Shown: piece by piece, positions 7,516 through 15,734 of the stretch
Position numbering within the stretch: the first letter of the stretch is position 1
Layout: each line of letters begins with the position of its first letter
Origin: Streptomyces sp. PTY087I2
GTDB taxonomy: Bacteria > Actinomycetota > Actinomycetes > Streptomycetales > Streptomycetaceae
Direction: 5' to 3'
Length of the DNA: 64,000 nt
Assembly: GCF_001687325.1 (NCBI RefSeq)
Contig: NZ_LZRD01000014.1
Span: 1 to 64,000 of the forward strand
The notes under the pieces: model-generated
Seen by the model: only the letters and a program-made list of their open reading frames with translations
The model's database searches: none
Told to the model about the DNA's origin: nothing
Translations under genes and position numbers: made by a program

Positions 7516-8709
7516 ATGACTCCGCCCACGTATGCGGGAATCGCCGAGGAGTTCGCGGAGGATGTCGTGCTCGCCGACGACATCACCGGTTTCGAGGCGA
7601 AGGACCCGGTCACGGTCTCCGAGGTGCTGCTCACCGGCGCCACCGGATTCCTCGGGAGCTTTCTGCTGAAGGACCTGCTGGCGCGCGGACTGACCGTGCA
7701 CTGCCTGGTACGGGCCGCCGACGCCGAGGCGGGTCTCGCGCGGCTGCGCAAGACGCTCGGCGGCTACGAGGTGCTGGACCAGGTGGACCTCTCTCGCGTC
7801 CGGGTCGTGACCGGGGACGTCACACGCCCCCGGCTCGGCATGGAGGAGGCGGTGTACGCGGAGCTGGCCGCGCGCATCGGCGCGATCTACCACTCCGCGG
7901 CCAAGGTCAACTTCCTCACCCTCTACAAGTGGCTGCGGAAGCCGACGGTGGACGCGACCCATGAGGTCCTGCGGCTGGCGTGCGCCTCCGGCGCCACCCT
8001 GCACCACGTCTCGACGACCGGCATCTTCGAGCCCAAGGAGCACGAGACCCCCCGGAAGGAGTCGGACCCGACCGGGCCCCCCGAGTCCCTGTCCCTCGGA
8101 TACACCAAGAGCAAGTGGGTGGCCGAGCAGTTGGTGCAGGAGGCCCACCGCCGCGGGGTGCCGGTGACCGTCCACCGGCCGGGGCAGGTGTGGGGCGATT
8201 CGACCACCGGGGCCTGCCAGCCGAACGACTTCGTGTGGCGGTTCATCAAGGGGTCGATCCAGGCGGGCGTGTATCCGCGGCGGTTCGGGCTGGACATGAA
8301 CATGGTGCCGGTCGACTACGTCAGCGCCGCGCTGGTCGCCGCCTCCCGCGACGCCCGGTCGACCGGGCAGGTGTTTCACCAGGTGAGCGCGCGTTCGCTG
8401 GATTCGGACCGGATCCTCGAACTCGTCCGCGGCGCGGGGTACGAGATCAGGGAGGTCAGCATCCTGAAGTGGATGAAGGCGGTCTCGGCCGATGTGCAGA
8501 ACTCGATGTTTCCCCTCATGCGCCTGATCGTGGACCTGGAGAGGTTCGAGGCGGCCGAGTTCTCCGACGAGGCCACACGCGCTTTCCTGAGCGGCTCCGG
8601 AGTCGTCCGCCCGGAGATCGACGAGGCGTTGTTCGCCACCTATGTCTCCTACTTCGTCCGCCAGGGCACGCTGCCCGAACCGGTGGCGGCCACCGCCGGG
8701 GCGGGCTGA
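7516..8709 (+). CDS. Stand-alone thioester reductase (NAD(P)H-dependent)
   Basis: A 397-residue extended SDR of the terminal-reductase type found at the end of some NRPS and PKS lines. It has the nucleotide motif LLTGATGFLGSFLLKDLL (near residues 38-55), the HSAAKVNFLTLY core segment and the catalytic GYTKSKWVAEQL (Tyr-x3-Lys). It should reduce a carrier-protein thioester to an aldehyde. It has no carrier domain of its own, so it must dock to another ACP, for example the free ACP at 51486 or the tandem ACPs of the megasynthase. It ends at a strong bidirectional terminator. Confidence 0.9.
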   Translation: MTPPTYAGIAEEFAEDVVLADDITGFEAKDPVTVSEVLLTGATGFLGSFLLKDLLARGLTVHCLVRAADAEAGLARLRKTLGGYEVLDQVDLSRVRVVTGDVTRPRLGMEEAVYAELAARIGAIYHSAAKVNFLTLYKWLRKPTVDATHEVLRLACASGATLHHVSTTGIFEPKEHETPRKESDPTGPPESLSLGYTKSKWVAEQLVQEAHRRGVPVTVHRPGQVWGDSTTGACQPNDFVWRFIKGSIQAGVYPRRFGLDMNMVPVDYVSAALVAASRDARSTGQVFHQVSARSLDSDRILELVRGAGYEIREVSILKWMKAVSADVQNSMFPLMRLIVDLERFEAAEFSDEATRAFLSGSGVVRPEIDEALFATYVSYFVRQGTLPEPVAATAGAG

Positions 8710-8737
8710 CGGCCCGAGCCGGGAGCCGGGACGGGCC

Positions 8738-8781
8738 GAAGGGCGGTGGCCGACGGAAATCCTCGTCGGCCACCGCCCTTC
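8738..8781. terminator. Bidirectional terminator
   Basis: A perfect 18-bp stem with an 8-nt loop lies between the convergent thioester reductase and LAL regulator genes. It should stop transcription from both sides. Confidence 0.85.
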
Positions 8782-8818
8782 GCCCGCCGCCCCGGAGGCC
8801 TCGACGCCTCCGGGGCGG

Positions 8819-11578
8819 TCACCCGGCCGGCAGCCTGACGCCGCGCATCGGCGCCTCCTGTCCCTGGGAGCGGTGCAGTGCCTGACGCTCCGTGATGCCC
8901 AGCTTGTGGTAGATGCGGTGCAAGTGGTTCTCGACCGTCCGCACCGACACGACCAGCCGGAGCGCTATGTCGCGGTTGGACATCCCCGTGGCGGCGAGCG
9001 CGGCCACTTCCCGTTCGCGCGGGGTGAGCGGGGCCATGTCGCCGCGGTTCTCGTTCACGATCCAGGGCGGAGGGGAGAACGTACCGCCGCGGAGCAGGTC
9101 CTCGCAGGTGGCCCATGCCTCCCGGCCCTTGCGGCGCTGTCCGGCGGCCCGGTGGGCGCGGGCGGCCTGGGCCGCCGCCTCGGCGGCGAGCGGCAGGGCG
9201 CCCATCTCCCCGAACTGCCGGGAGACCTTGGTGAGTGCGTTCCCGTCGGCCTCCGCCAGCGCCTGGATGTGATCGGACATCACGCGGGCGGTGGCGCCGC
9301 CGCACCGGGCGGCGAACTGCCGGGCCCGGGAGCGGAAGCGGTAGGAGGCGTTCTCCTTGACCCGGGCGACCAGGTGCAGGGCCGCCAGGGCGGTGGGCGT
9401 ACGTCCTCCGGCCTCCGCGCGGTCGGCGAGGTCGAGGGCGGCGGAGGCGGCTCCGGAGTAGTCGCCGGTGTGGGCGAGGATCAGGGCCCGGTCGTAGGCG
9501 ATCTCGTCGTCGGCGATCGGGTGGGAGACGGCTTCGCGCTGTACGGTACGGGCTTCGACCAGCGCGCGGAGCGCCTCCGCCTGCTGCCCCGACTCGGCCA
9601 GTGCGCCGCCCAGCTGGGCGAGCGTCCACGCGCGGGTGACCGGCCATTCGTGGCCGGTGTCCAGGGCCACCGCCTGACGCAACTGTGCCACCGCCCGCTG
9701 GGGCTCGCCGCGGAGCCGCAGCAGCCGGGCGCGGGCCAGAACGGTCTGGAGCAGCACCGGCCAGCGGTCGGCGTCGTCGTAGCGGCGCGCCGTGTCCAAC
9801 ACGTCCTCGGCCTCCCTGAGGTTGCCCGTGTGCCACAGGCACCGGGCCGCGAGGGCGACCAGCAGGGCCGCCGCCTCACCGTCCCCGTCGGAGGAGGGGC
9901 CCCGGTGGCGGCCGATCAGTTCCAGCGCGCCTGCCGCGTCGCCGAGTTCGGACCGGGCGAGCGCCATCACCGGGACCAGGGCCTGGGTGACGGCCTGTTG
10001 GGCGTCCCCCGCCCGCAGGACGGCTTCACCGATCTCGACGGCGTCGCGCAGCCGGTCGGACATCACGGCGATCAGGGCGCGGCTGCCGTGCAGCACTCCC
10101 GCCTGCCCCGGCCCGACAGCGGCGACGGCACGGTCCAGCACCGCACCGGCGTCCTTGACCCGCCGCAGCCGCCAGGCCAGGTTGACCACGCGGGCGTGGA
10201 CGGCGGCGACGTATTCCGTCTGGGGTATGTCCACCGCGGCGCTCAGGGCCGTGTCGAAGACCGCTTCGGCCTCCTCGTGCCGCCCCTTGCCGATGAAGAC
10301 CTCCCCGAGGAGCAGTGCGGCACGGAGGGATTCTCTGGGAGCGTCCGAGCCTTGGATCGCGTGCGCCACCATGCGGCACACGGCCTCCGGGCCCTCACCG
10401 AAGTCGGAGACGGGGGTGCTGTGCGGCGGCGGCTTTTCCTGGCCGGTGACGCGCAGGGCGAGCAGGCAGAGTCGCTCGGCGAGTTCGTGCATCCGCTGCC
10501 GGACCGCGGTGCGTGCGGCGACGAGCAGCTGCTCGCGCTCCGGCAGCAGCCCGGCCTCGATCCGCAGCGAGACGATGCGCAGGATGTCCTCGGGGAGCCG
10601 CGCCCCCATGCGCTCCATCGCGTCCGCCACCTGCCGGCGGAGCCGTTGCGCGGTGAGGTCGGACATCCGGGAGGCGACCACCACCCGGCTGAGCGGAACG
10701 GCCAGTCGCAGTTCTACGCGCGTACCGTTGTAGCGGACGGCCACGATGCCGCGCAGATCCAGCGACTCCGCCGCGTGTGCGAGTCCGGACGCCGCGACGA
10801 TGTCCATCTCCAGTGGCTCGGCGACGGCCAGCGTATGGACCAGTTCGCGCTCTTCGAGGCTGAGGTCGCGCAGTCCGAGGCGGATGAGTTCGGACAGCCG
10901 GCGGCTGGGGGGATGGGTGAGCCCTTCCCACAACCAGACCCCGTCGACGCAGCGCAGCGACTTCTTCTCGACGGCGTGGTCGACGAGTTCCCGCAGCACC
11001 AGCGCGTTGCCGTGCGTGGCGGACCACAGGCGCTCCAGGGTGGCCGCGTCCGTGTGGCCGCCGAGCCGGGCGTGCAGGACGTCCCGGAGCTGCGCACGGT
11101 CGAACGGGGCCACCTCGACGTGGTCGATGAGGCGGTCCACCCAGAGCTTGTCGATTCCGGCGGGCGTGTGAACGTCCTTGCGGCTGGTGGCGAGCACGCT
11201 GATGCGGCCCGCCGCCACCAGCCGGTGGAGCTGGTGGCCGGACGCGTCGTCGACGAGGTGGGCGTCGTCGATGCCGACGAGTGGGCGGTCGGCCGCCGAG
11301 CCGCTCAGGTGCGCGGGTTCGATCGAGGCGAGGCATTCGCCGAGTGATCCGTATCCCTTCGCGCGGGCGCCGCTGCTCCAGCTCGCGATTCCGACGGAAA
11401 GGACGGTACGGCCGATGTCGGCGGCCCGCTCCAGGGCAGTGGCGAGAAGGAGGCTTTTCCCCACTCCCGTTCCGCCCACCAGAAGCGCTCCGCCGCCGCG
11501 CTCAAGAGCACGCTCTACATCTTTGAGCTCGGCCTGTCTACCAGTTATCGGCCATGAGAAGAGAACTTCTGTTGACAT
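8819..11578 (-). CDS. LAL-type LuxR-family regulator
   Basis: A large ATP-binding LuxR regulator of 919 residues. The N-terminus has the Walker A GGTGVGKS (about 35-42) and a STAND-type ATPase segment with PLVGIDDAHLVD as the Walker B region. The middle is helical, TPR-like. The C-terminus carries a complete LuxR helix-turn-helix (LTPREREVAALAATGMSNRDI and RTVENHLHRIYHKLGI). Such proteins are pathway-specific activators of antibiotic clusters. It is transcribed alone from a long upstream spacer. LuxR domains bind inverted repeats, so this protein is a candidate for the TGAGTA palindromes, but that is a guess. Confidence 0.92.
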   Translation of the reverse strand: MSTEVLFSWPITGRQAELKDVERALERGGGALLVGGTGVGKSLLLATALERAADIGRTVLSVGIASWSSGARAKGYGSLGECLASIEPAHLSGSAADRPLVGIDDAHLVDDASGHQLHRLVAAGRISVLATSRKDVHTPAGIDKLWVDRLIDHVEVAPFDRAQLRDVLHARLGGHTDAATLERLWSATHGNALVLRELVDHAVEKKSLRCVDGVWLWEGLTHPPSRRLSELIRLGLRDLSLEERELVHTLAVAEPLEMDIVAASGLAHAAESLDLRGIVAVRYNGTRVELRLAVPLSRVVVASRMSDLTAQRLRRQVADAMERMGARLPEDILRIVSLRIEAGLLPEREQLLVAARTAVRQRMHELAERLCLLALRVTGQEKPPPHSTPVSDFGEGPEAVCRMVAHAIQGSDAPRESLRAALLLGEVFIGKGRHEEAEAVFDTALSAAVDIPQTEYVAAVHARVVNLAWRLRRVKDAGAVLDRAVAAVGPGQAGVLHGSRALIAVMSDRLRDAVEIGEAVLRAGDAQQAVTQALVPVMALARSELGDAAGALELIGRHRGPSSDGDGEAAALLVALAARCLWHTGNLREAEDVLDTARRYDDADRWPVLLQTVLARARLLRLRGEPQRAVAQLRQAVALDTGHEWPVTRAWTLAQLGGALAESGQQAEALRALVEARTVQREAVSHPIADDEIAYDRALILAHTGDYSGAASAALDLADRAEAGGRTPTALAALHLVARVKENASYRFRSRARQFAARCGGATARVMSDHIQALAEADGNALTKVSRQFGEMGALPLAAEAAAQAARAHRAAGQRRKGREAWATCEDLLRGGTFSPPPWIVNENRGDMAPLTPREREVAALAATGMSNRDIALRLVVSVRTVENHLHRIYHKLGITERQALHRSQGQEAPMRGVRLPAG

Positions 11579-12001
11579 CTGGATGCATGCCCCCGCAGGA
11601 AGAATGTCAGCACTCTCAGATAAACGCCCCGAAGCCCCTTGGCCTGCCCCCTGTGTCTGCCGCGTAAACGCTGCATTACACGTTGCCCGGACATGGCCGA
11701 GAAGACCTTGTCCGCAGCTTCAAGCCAAGCAACTTCACGGTCAAAATCTGACCATCGGAACTAACGGATTCGGTCAAGTATAGACCGGCACCTTGAAAGT
11801 GGAGCTGACAGCAAACTGGCAGGGTCACGAGATCTCAAGTTGCCTGATAAACAGGCTGCCGACCGCCGGAGGGAACTCGGACAGGCAATACCGACCGGCA
11901 ATTCTTACTTCGTCCCGGCGGGCTGTTACCGGAAACTTCCCGCCCCTTGTCTCTCATGGTCATATGCCAGAACGGATGTCGCGCCGGGCCCTCGGAGAAC
12001 A
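11579..12001. other. Non-coding spacer upstream of the LAL regulator
   Basis: About 420 bp of lower-GC DNA separate the LAL start from the terminator of the ABC pair. Short open frames cross it, but none has a ribosome site or Streptomyces codon bias. It must hold the LAL promoter. Two TTGACC hexamers occur on the minus strand (one at 11772-11777), but neither has a convincing -10 partner. A short inverted repeat GCCTG-ATAAA-CAGGC lies at 11842-11856. Confidence 0.5.
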
Positions 12002-12036
12002 CTCGCCCCCGGTGCCGGAGGGCGACCGGGGGCGAG
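12002..12036 (-). terminator. Terminator of the ABC exporter operon
   Basis: A perfect 12-bp stem (CTCGCCCCCGGT / ACCGGGGGCGAG) with an 11-nt loop, 18 bp beyond the stop of the second ABC gene. Confidence 0.75.
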
Positions 12037-12054
12037 GGGTTCGGGGCCCGGCCG

Positions 12055-13794
12055 TCAGGCCGGCCGGGCGGCCAGCCGCCAGCGCCGGGCGCGGCTGCGC
12101 TGCGCCCAGAAGAACGCGTACCGGCCTTCGCGTGCCATGAGGTCGTCGTGGGTGCCGTGTTCCACGATCCGTCCGTCGTCCAGCAGCAGGATCTGGTCGG
12201 CCGCCGCCACGGTCTGCAACCGGTGCGCGATGACCAGGAGCGTCCGCCCCTCCGTCAGGTGGCCCAGCGCCTCCTGCACCGCCCGCTCGTTCTCCGGGTC
12301 GAGCGACGCGGTCGCCTCGTCCAGCAGCACCACCGGCGCGTTCTTCAGGATCGCCCGGGCGATGGAGACCCGCTGGCGCTCACCGCCGGAGAGCAGCGCT
12401 CCGCCTTCGCCGACCTTGGTGTCCCAGCCCAGCGGCAGCCGGAGCGCGATCTCCTCGACCCGGGCGAGCCGGCCCGCCTCGCGGACCTCTTCGTCGCCGG
12501 CCCCGGGGCGGCCCAGCCGGATGTTCTCCAGGATCGTTCCCTCGAAGAGGTAGACGTCCTGGAAGACCACGGAGATCTTCGACATCAACACCTCCGGGTC
12601 GATCTCCCGGACGTCCACCCCGCCCATCCGCACGACGCCGCCGTCCACGTCCCAGAACCGGGGGATCAGCTTGCTGACCGTGGTCTTGCCCGAGCCGGAC
12701 GGCCCGACCAGGGCCGTCATCGTGCCTTCCGGAAGCTTCAGCGACACCCCCGACAGCACCTGGCTGCCGTCGTAGCCGAAGTCCACGTCCTCGAACTCGA
12801 TGTCGTGGCCCCGCGGCGTGAGCGGATGGGCGGTCTGCGGCAGCCGGGGCTCGGCCAGCAGCTCGGCGATCCGGTCGAGGGCCGCCCGCGCGGTGCGCAG
12901 GGTGGATCCCAGGACCGCGGCCTCCGCGATCGGCTCGGTGAAGCGCGCCGCGAGCACCAGGATCGCCAGCAGCTTGGCGACGTCCAGCCCGCCGTCCAGC
13001 GCCAGGTAGGTGCCGGTCACCAGGATCACCGTGAACGCGGCCTGGACCACCAGGGCAAAGCTGACCAGCCCGGGAACCCCGGTCATCAGCACCCGCCGGG
13101 ACGCCTCGTGCTGCGTCTCCAGCGCGGCGTCCAGCCCCTGGCCGCCGGAACCCTCCGCGTTACGCCCGAACACCCGCAACACCGGCTGGAGTTGAGCGAA
13201 CTCGACGACCTTTCCGCCGGTGACCGCCCGGGCGGCGTAGCGGGCTTCGTCCGCGGAGCGGGTGAGACCGGCGCTCCAGCGGTAGACCACGACGATCAGC
13301 GGCACCGTGAGCGTCGCCGCGAGGGCGAGCCGCCAGTCGAAGAAGTACATGATGACGACGACGGTGGCGGGGGTGACGAAGCTGGTGACCAGCGGCCTCA
13401 GCAGGTGGGCCGGTACGCCCATCACATCCATGACGCTCTTGGTGGCGAGCTGCCCGAGCCGGCCCACGCGCTCGGGCCCGAACCAGCCGAGCGGCAGCGA
13501 GGCCACCTGGTCGCCGATGCGGTTGTGCAGCATCCGCGACAGGGTGGCGCCGGCGTCGAAGCCGGTACGCAGGGAGTCGTAGTAGGCGATGCAGTAGAGG
13601 GCGGACACCCCGAGCAGCGTCCACAGCCACGGCCAGACGGAGTCCGGATCCGAGCCGAGCAGTGCTTCGAGGATGGGTACGAGCAGGGCGAAGGCGATGC
13701 CCTGGAGAACCGCGCAGACGACCAGCGCGGCGATCATCCTGCGGATGGGCCGGTTGTGCTCCGGTCCCACCAGCTTGAGCAGTTGGCTGATCAT
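12055..13794 (-). CDS. ABC exporter, fused membrane and ATPase domains, subunit 2
   Basis: A type IV (ABCB-like) half-transporter of 579 residues. The membrane domain spans roughly residues 1-310, with six helices beginning IAALVVCAVLQGIAFALLVPIL. The ATPase domain has Walker A GPSGSGKTT, signature LSGGERQR, Walker B VVLLDEATASLD and a switch His in VIAHR. The start overlaps the stop of the partner gene by 4 nt (ATGA), giving a heterodimer made in equal amounts. It has a canonical D-loop, unlike its partner. It is a likely exporter (or siderophore-type transporter) for the cluster product. Confidence 0.92.
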   Translation of the reverse strand: MISQLLKLVGPEHNRPIRRMIAALVVCAVLQGIAFALLVPILEALLGSDPDSVWPWLWTLLGVSALYCIAYYDSLRTGFDAGATLSRMLHNRIGDQVASLPLGWFGPERVGRLGQLATKSVMDVMGVPAHLLRPLVTSFVTPATVVVIMYFFDWRLALAATLTVPLIVVVYRWSAGLTRSADEARYAARAVTGGKVVEFAQLQPVLRVFGRNAEGSGGQGLDAALETQHEASRRVLMTGVPGLVSFALVVQAAFTVILVTGTYLALDGGLDVAKLLAILVLAARFTEPIAEAAVLGSTLRTARAALDRIAELLAEPRLPQTAHPLTPRGHDIEFEDVDFGYDGSQVLSGVSLKLPEGTMTALVGPSGSGKTTVSKLIPRFWDVDGGVVRMGGVDVREIDPEVLMSKISVVFQDVYLFEGTILENIRLGRPGAGDEEVREAGRLARVEEIALRLPLGWDTKVGEGGALLSGGERQRVSIARAILKNAPVVLLDEATASLDPENERAVQEALGHLTEGRTLLVIAHRLQTVAAADQILLLDDGRIVEHGTHDDLMAREGRYAFFWAQRSRARRWRLAARPA

Positions 13795-15581
13795 CGGCGG
13801 GTTCCTCCCGTTCGAGCGGCGGCCGGGTCCGGATCGCTCCGGCGCGGCTGCCAGACCGTGCTGCGTTCGTGCGCGTGCCACATCCGGGCGTACCGGCCTT
13901 CGCGGGCCACGAGTTCGGCGTGCGTGCCCGACTCGATGAGCTCCCCGTTCTCCAGGACCACGATCCGGTCCGCCTCGACGACGGTGGAGAGCCGGTGCGC
14001 GATCATCAGGACGATCTTGCCCCGGGTCAGCCCGGACAGGGCTTCCTGCACCTCCGCCTCGGACTGGGGGTCCGCGTAGGCGGCCGCCTCGTCCAGGACG
14101 ATGATCGGGGTGTCCGCGAGCACCGCACGGGCGATGGAGACCCGCTGGGCCTGCCCGCCGGAGAACCGGGCGTCCTCGCCGACCACCGAGTCGTATCCGC
14201 GGGGCAGCGCCTCGATCACGTCGTGGACGCAGGCGGCACGGGCCGCGGCGATCACGTCCTCCCGGCTCGCGTCGGGCCGGGCCATGCGGATGTTGTCGGC
14301 CACCGAGGTCTGGGTGAGCCGGACGTCCTGGAAGACGAAGGCGACCCTGCGGTACAGGTCGTCCAGCGCGATGTCGCGGATGTCCACGCCGCCGATGGTG
14401 ATGCTCCCGCCGGTCACGTCGCCGAACCTCGGCAGCAGGGTGGCCAGGGTGCTCTTGCCGGATCCGGAGGGGCCCACCAGCGCGGTGACCGTGCCGGGGG
14501 CGAGATCGAGGTCGATGCCGGAGAGGGCTTCCTTCTCCCCGTCGTAGCTGAACCTCACGCCCTGGTAGCTGACGTGGTTGCCGGAGGGGCTGAGCGGCTC
14601 CCGGGCCACGGGCAGTTCCTCGGCGTGCAGTACGTCGCCGACCCGTGCCGCGGCCGCTTTGGCGAACCGGAGTTCGTAACTGGCGTAGAAGAGCGCGAGC
14701 ACCGGGGCGGTGAGGCCGACGCCCAGCAGGGCGAACGGCAGCAGGTCCACGCCGGCGAGCCCGCCTCCCGTGACGAGGAAGGCGCCTCCGGTGACGACCG
14801 CCAGCAGGACGGCGATGGGCGAGAGGACCATCTCCGCGACCGCCTTGGAACGGACGGTGGAACGGACCCAGGACAGGAAGAAGGCGGCGAAGTCGTCCGC
14901 CGCGTCCCGGAACTTCTGATGCGCCCGGTGGGTCTGGCCGAACGTCTTGACCACGGCGACGCCCTGGACGAACTCGACGGCACTGCCGTTGATCTCCCCC
15001 ATGGCCCGGTCGTAGTCCGGCAGATGCTTGGCCATCTGCGCCATCGTGACGCTGTACAGGCCGAGCCCGACGACGAGCGGGGCGATCGTCACGAGCGTCA
15101 TCCGCCAGTCGACCCAGAAGAGGTAGGCCAGCGAGACCACCGGGACGACGGTCGCCGACGTCATCTCCAGGATCGAGTGGGCGATCATGTGGTGCATCGC
15201 GTCCACGTCGTCCTGCACGGCCTTCTTCACGGTGCCGGAGTTGCGCTCCGAGAACCAGCCCAGCGGTACCCGGGCCAGCCGGGCCACCAGACTCCGGCGG
15301 ATGTGCGACTGGAGTTCGTTGTCGGCGAAGTGCGACAGGGCTCCCGCCGCCAGCATGAAGGCGAGCCTGACGAGCAGGGCGCCGACGGCGACGGCCGTGA
15401 TGGTCCACGCCCGGTCCGAGCGGTCGGCGTGGTCGCTCAGCAGCACCCGGCCGAGTTCGGCGATGGCGATGAAGGGGACGACCCCCGCGATCGCCGAGAC
15501 CGTCTGAGCGGCCACGGCCAGCCGTAGCTTTCCTTTGATCGGGCGCAGGATCTCGCCCAGTACGGCCTCTTCCGTGGCCAT
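13791..15581 (-). CDS. ABC exporter, fused membrane and ATPase domains, subunit 1
   Basis: The partner half-transporter, 596 residues from the ATG at 15581, which has GGAGG 5 nt upstream. The upstream in-frame ATG at 15662 would place the operator inside the coding region and is rejected. It has six predicted membrane helices, then Walker A GPSGSGKST, a modified signature FSGGQAQR and Walker B IIVLDEAAAYADP, where the usual DEATSALD is changed. This asymmetry resembles heterodimeric transporters such as the YbtPQ/IrtAB group, so import of a metallophore cannot be excluded. Transcription probably starts at the TTAGAC palindrome just upstream and is TetR-controlled. Confidence 0.9.
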   Translation of the reverse strand: MATEEAVLGEILRPIKGKLRLAVAAQTVSAIAGVVPFIAIAELGRVLLSDHADRSDRAWTITAVAVGALLVRLAFMLAAGALSHFADNELQSHIRRSLVARLARVPLGWFSERNSGTVKKAVQDDVDAMHHMIAHSILEMTSATVVPVVSLAYLFWVDWRMTLVTIAPLVVGLGLYSVTMAQMAKHLPDYDRAMGEINGSAVEFVQGVAVVKTFGQTHRAHQKFRDAADDFAAFFLSWVRSTVRSKAVAEMVLSPIAVLLAVVTGGAFLVTGGGLAGVDLLPFALLGVGLTAPVLALFYASYELRFAKAAAARVGDVLHAEELPVAREPLSPSGNHVSYQGVRFSYDGEKEALSGIDLDLAPGTVTALVGPSGSGKSTLATLLPRFGDVTGGSITIGGVDIRDIALDDLYRRVAFVFQDVRLTQTSVADNIRMARPDASREDVIAAARAACVHDVIEALPRGYDSVVGEDARFSGGQAQRVSIARAVLADTPIIVLDEAAAYADPQSEAEVQEALSGLTRGKIVLMIAHRLSTVVEADRIVVLENGELIESGTHAELVAREGRYARMWHAHERSTVWQPRRSDPDPAAARTGGTRR

Positions 15582-15601
15582 CCCGTCCTCCATGACCTCA
15601 G

Positions 15602-15616
15602 TTAGACGCTGTCTAA
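15602..15616. promoter_or_regulatory. TetR-type operator TTAGAC-GCT-GTCTAA
   Basis: A perfect 6-bp inverted repeat with a 3-nt centre, 21-35 bp upstream of the ABC exporter start. Variants occur at 18081-18095 and 47367-47381, in front of two further exporter/TetR pairs. Confidence 0.7.
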
Positions 15617-15678
15617 TGGATGTGATGAATGTACCCGACATTCGGCCCGAGCGGTCGGGCAAAGCCGGATTCCCGCGC

Positions 15679-15725
15679 CCCGCCGGGTGAAGTGACCCCG
15701 TTGAGGCGGCACTTCACCCGGCGGG
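15679..15725 (-). terminator. Terminator of the MMPL exporter gene
   Basis: A perfect 16-bp stem (left arm 15679-15694, right arm 15710-15725) with a 15-nt loop, 10 bp beyond the MMPL stop and upstream of the ABC exporter promoter. Confidence 0.8.
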
Positions 15726-15734
15726 CCGGTCGGT

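Noticed and set aside
11793..12140. Possible small gene (115 codons) upstream of the ABC terminator
   Set aside because: It crosses a strong terminator hairpin and the end of the ABC gene on the other strand, with no ribosome site or recognisable domain.
12055..15408. Single 1117-residue open frame across the ABC genes
   Set aside because: Its first half is a shadow frame of ABC subunit 1; the real second gene starts at 13794 with an ATGA overlap.
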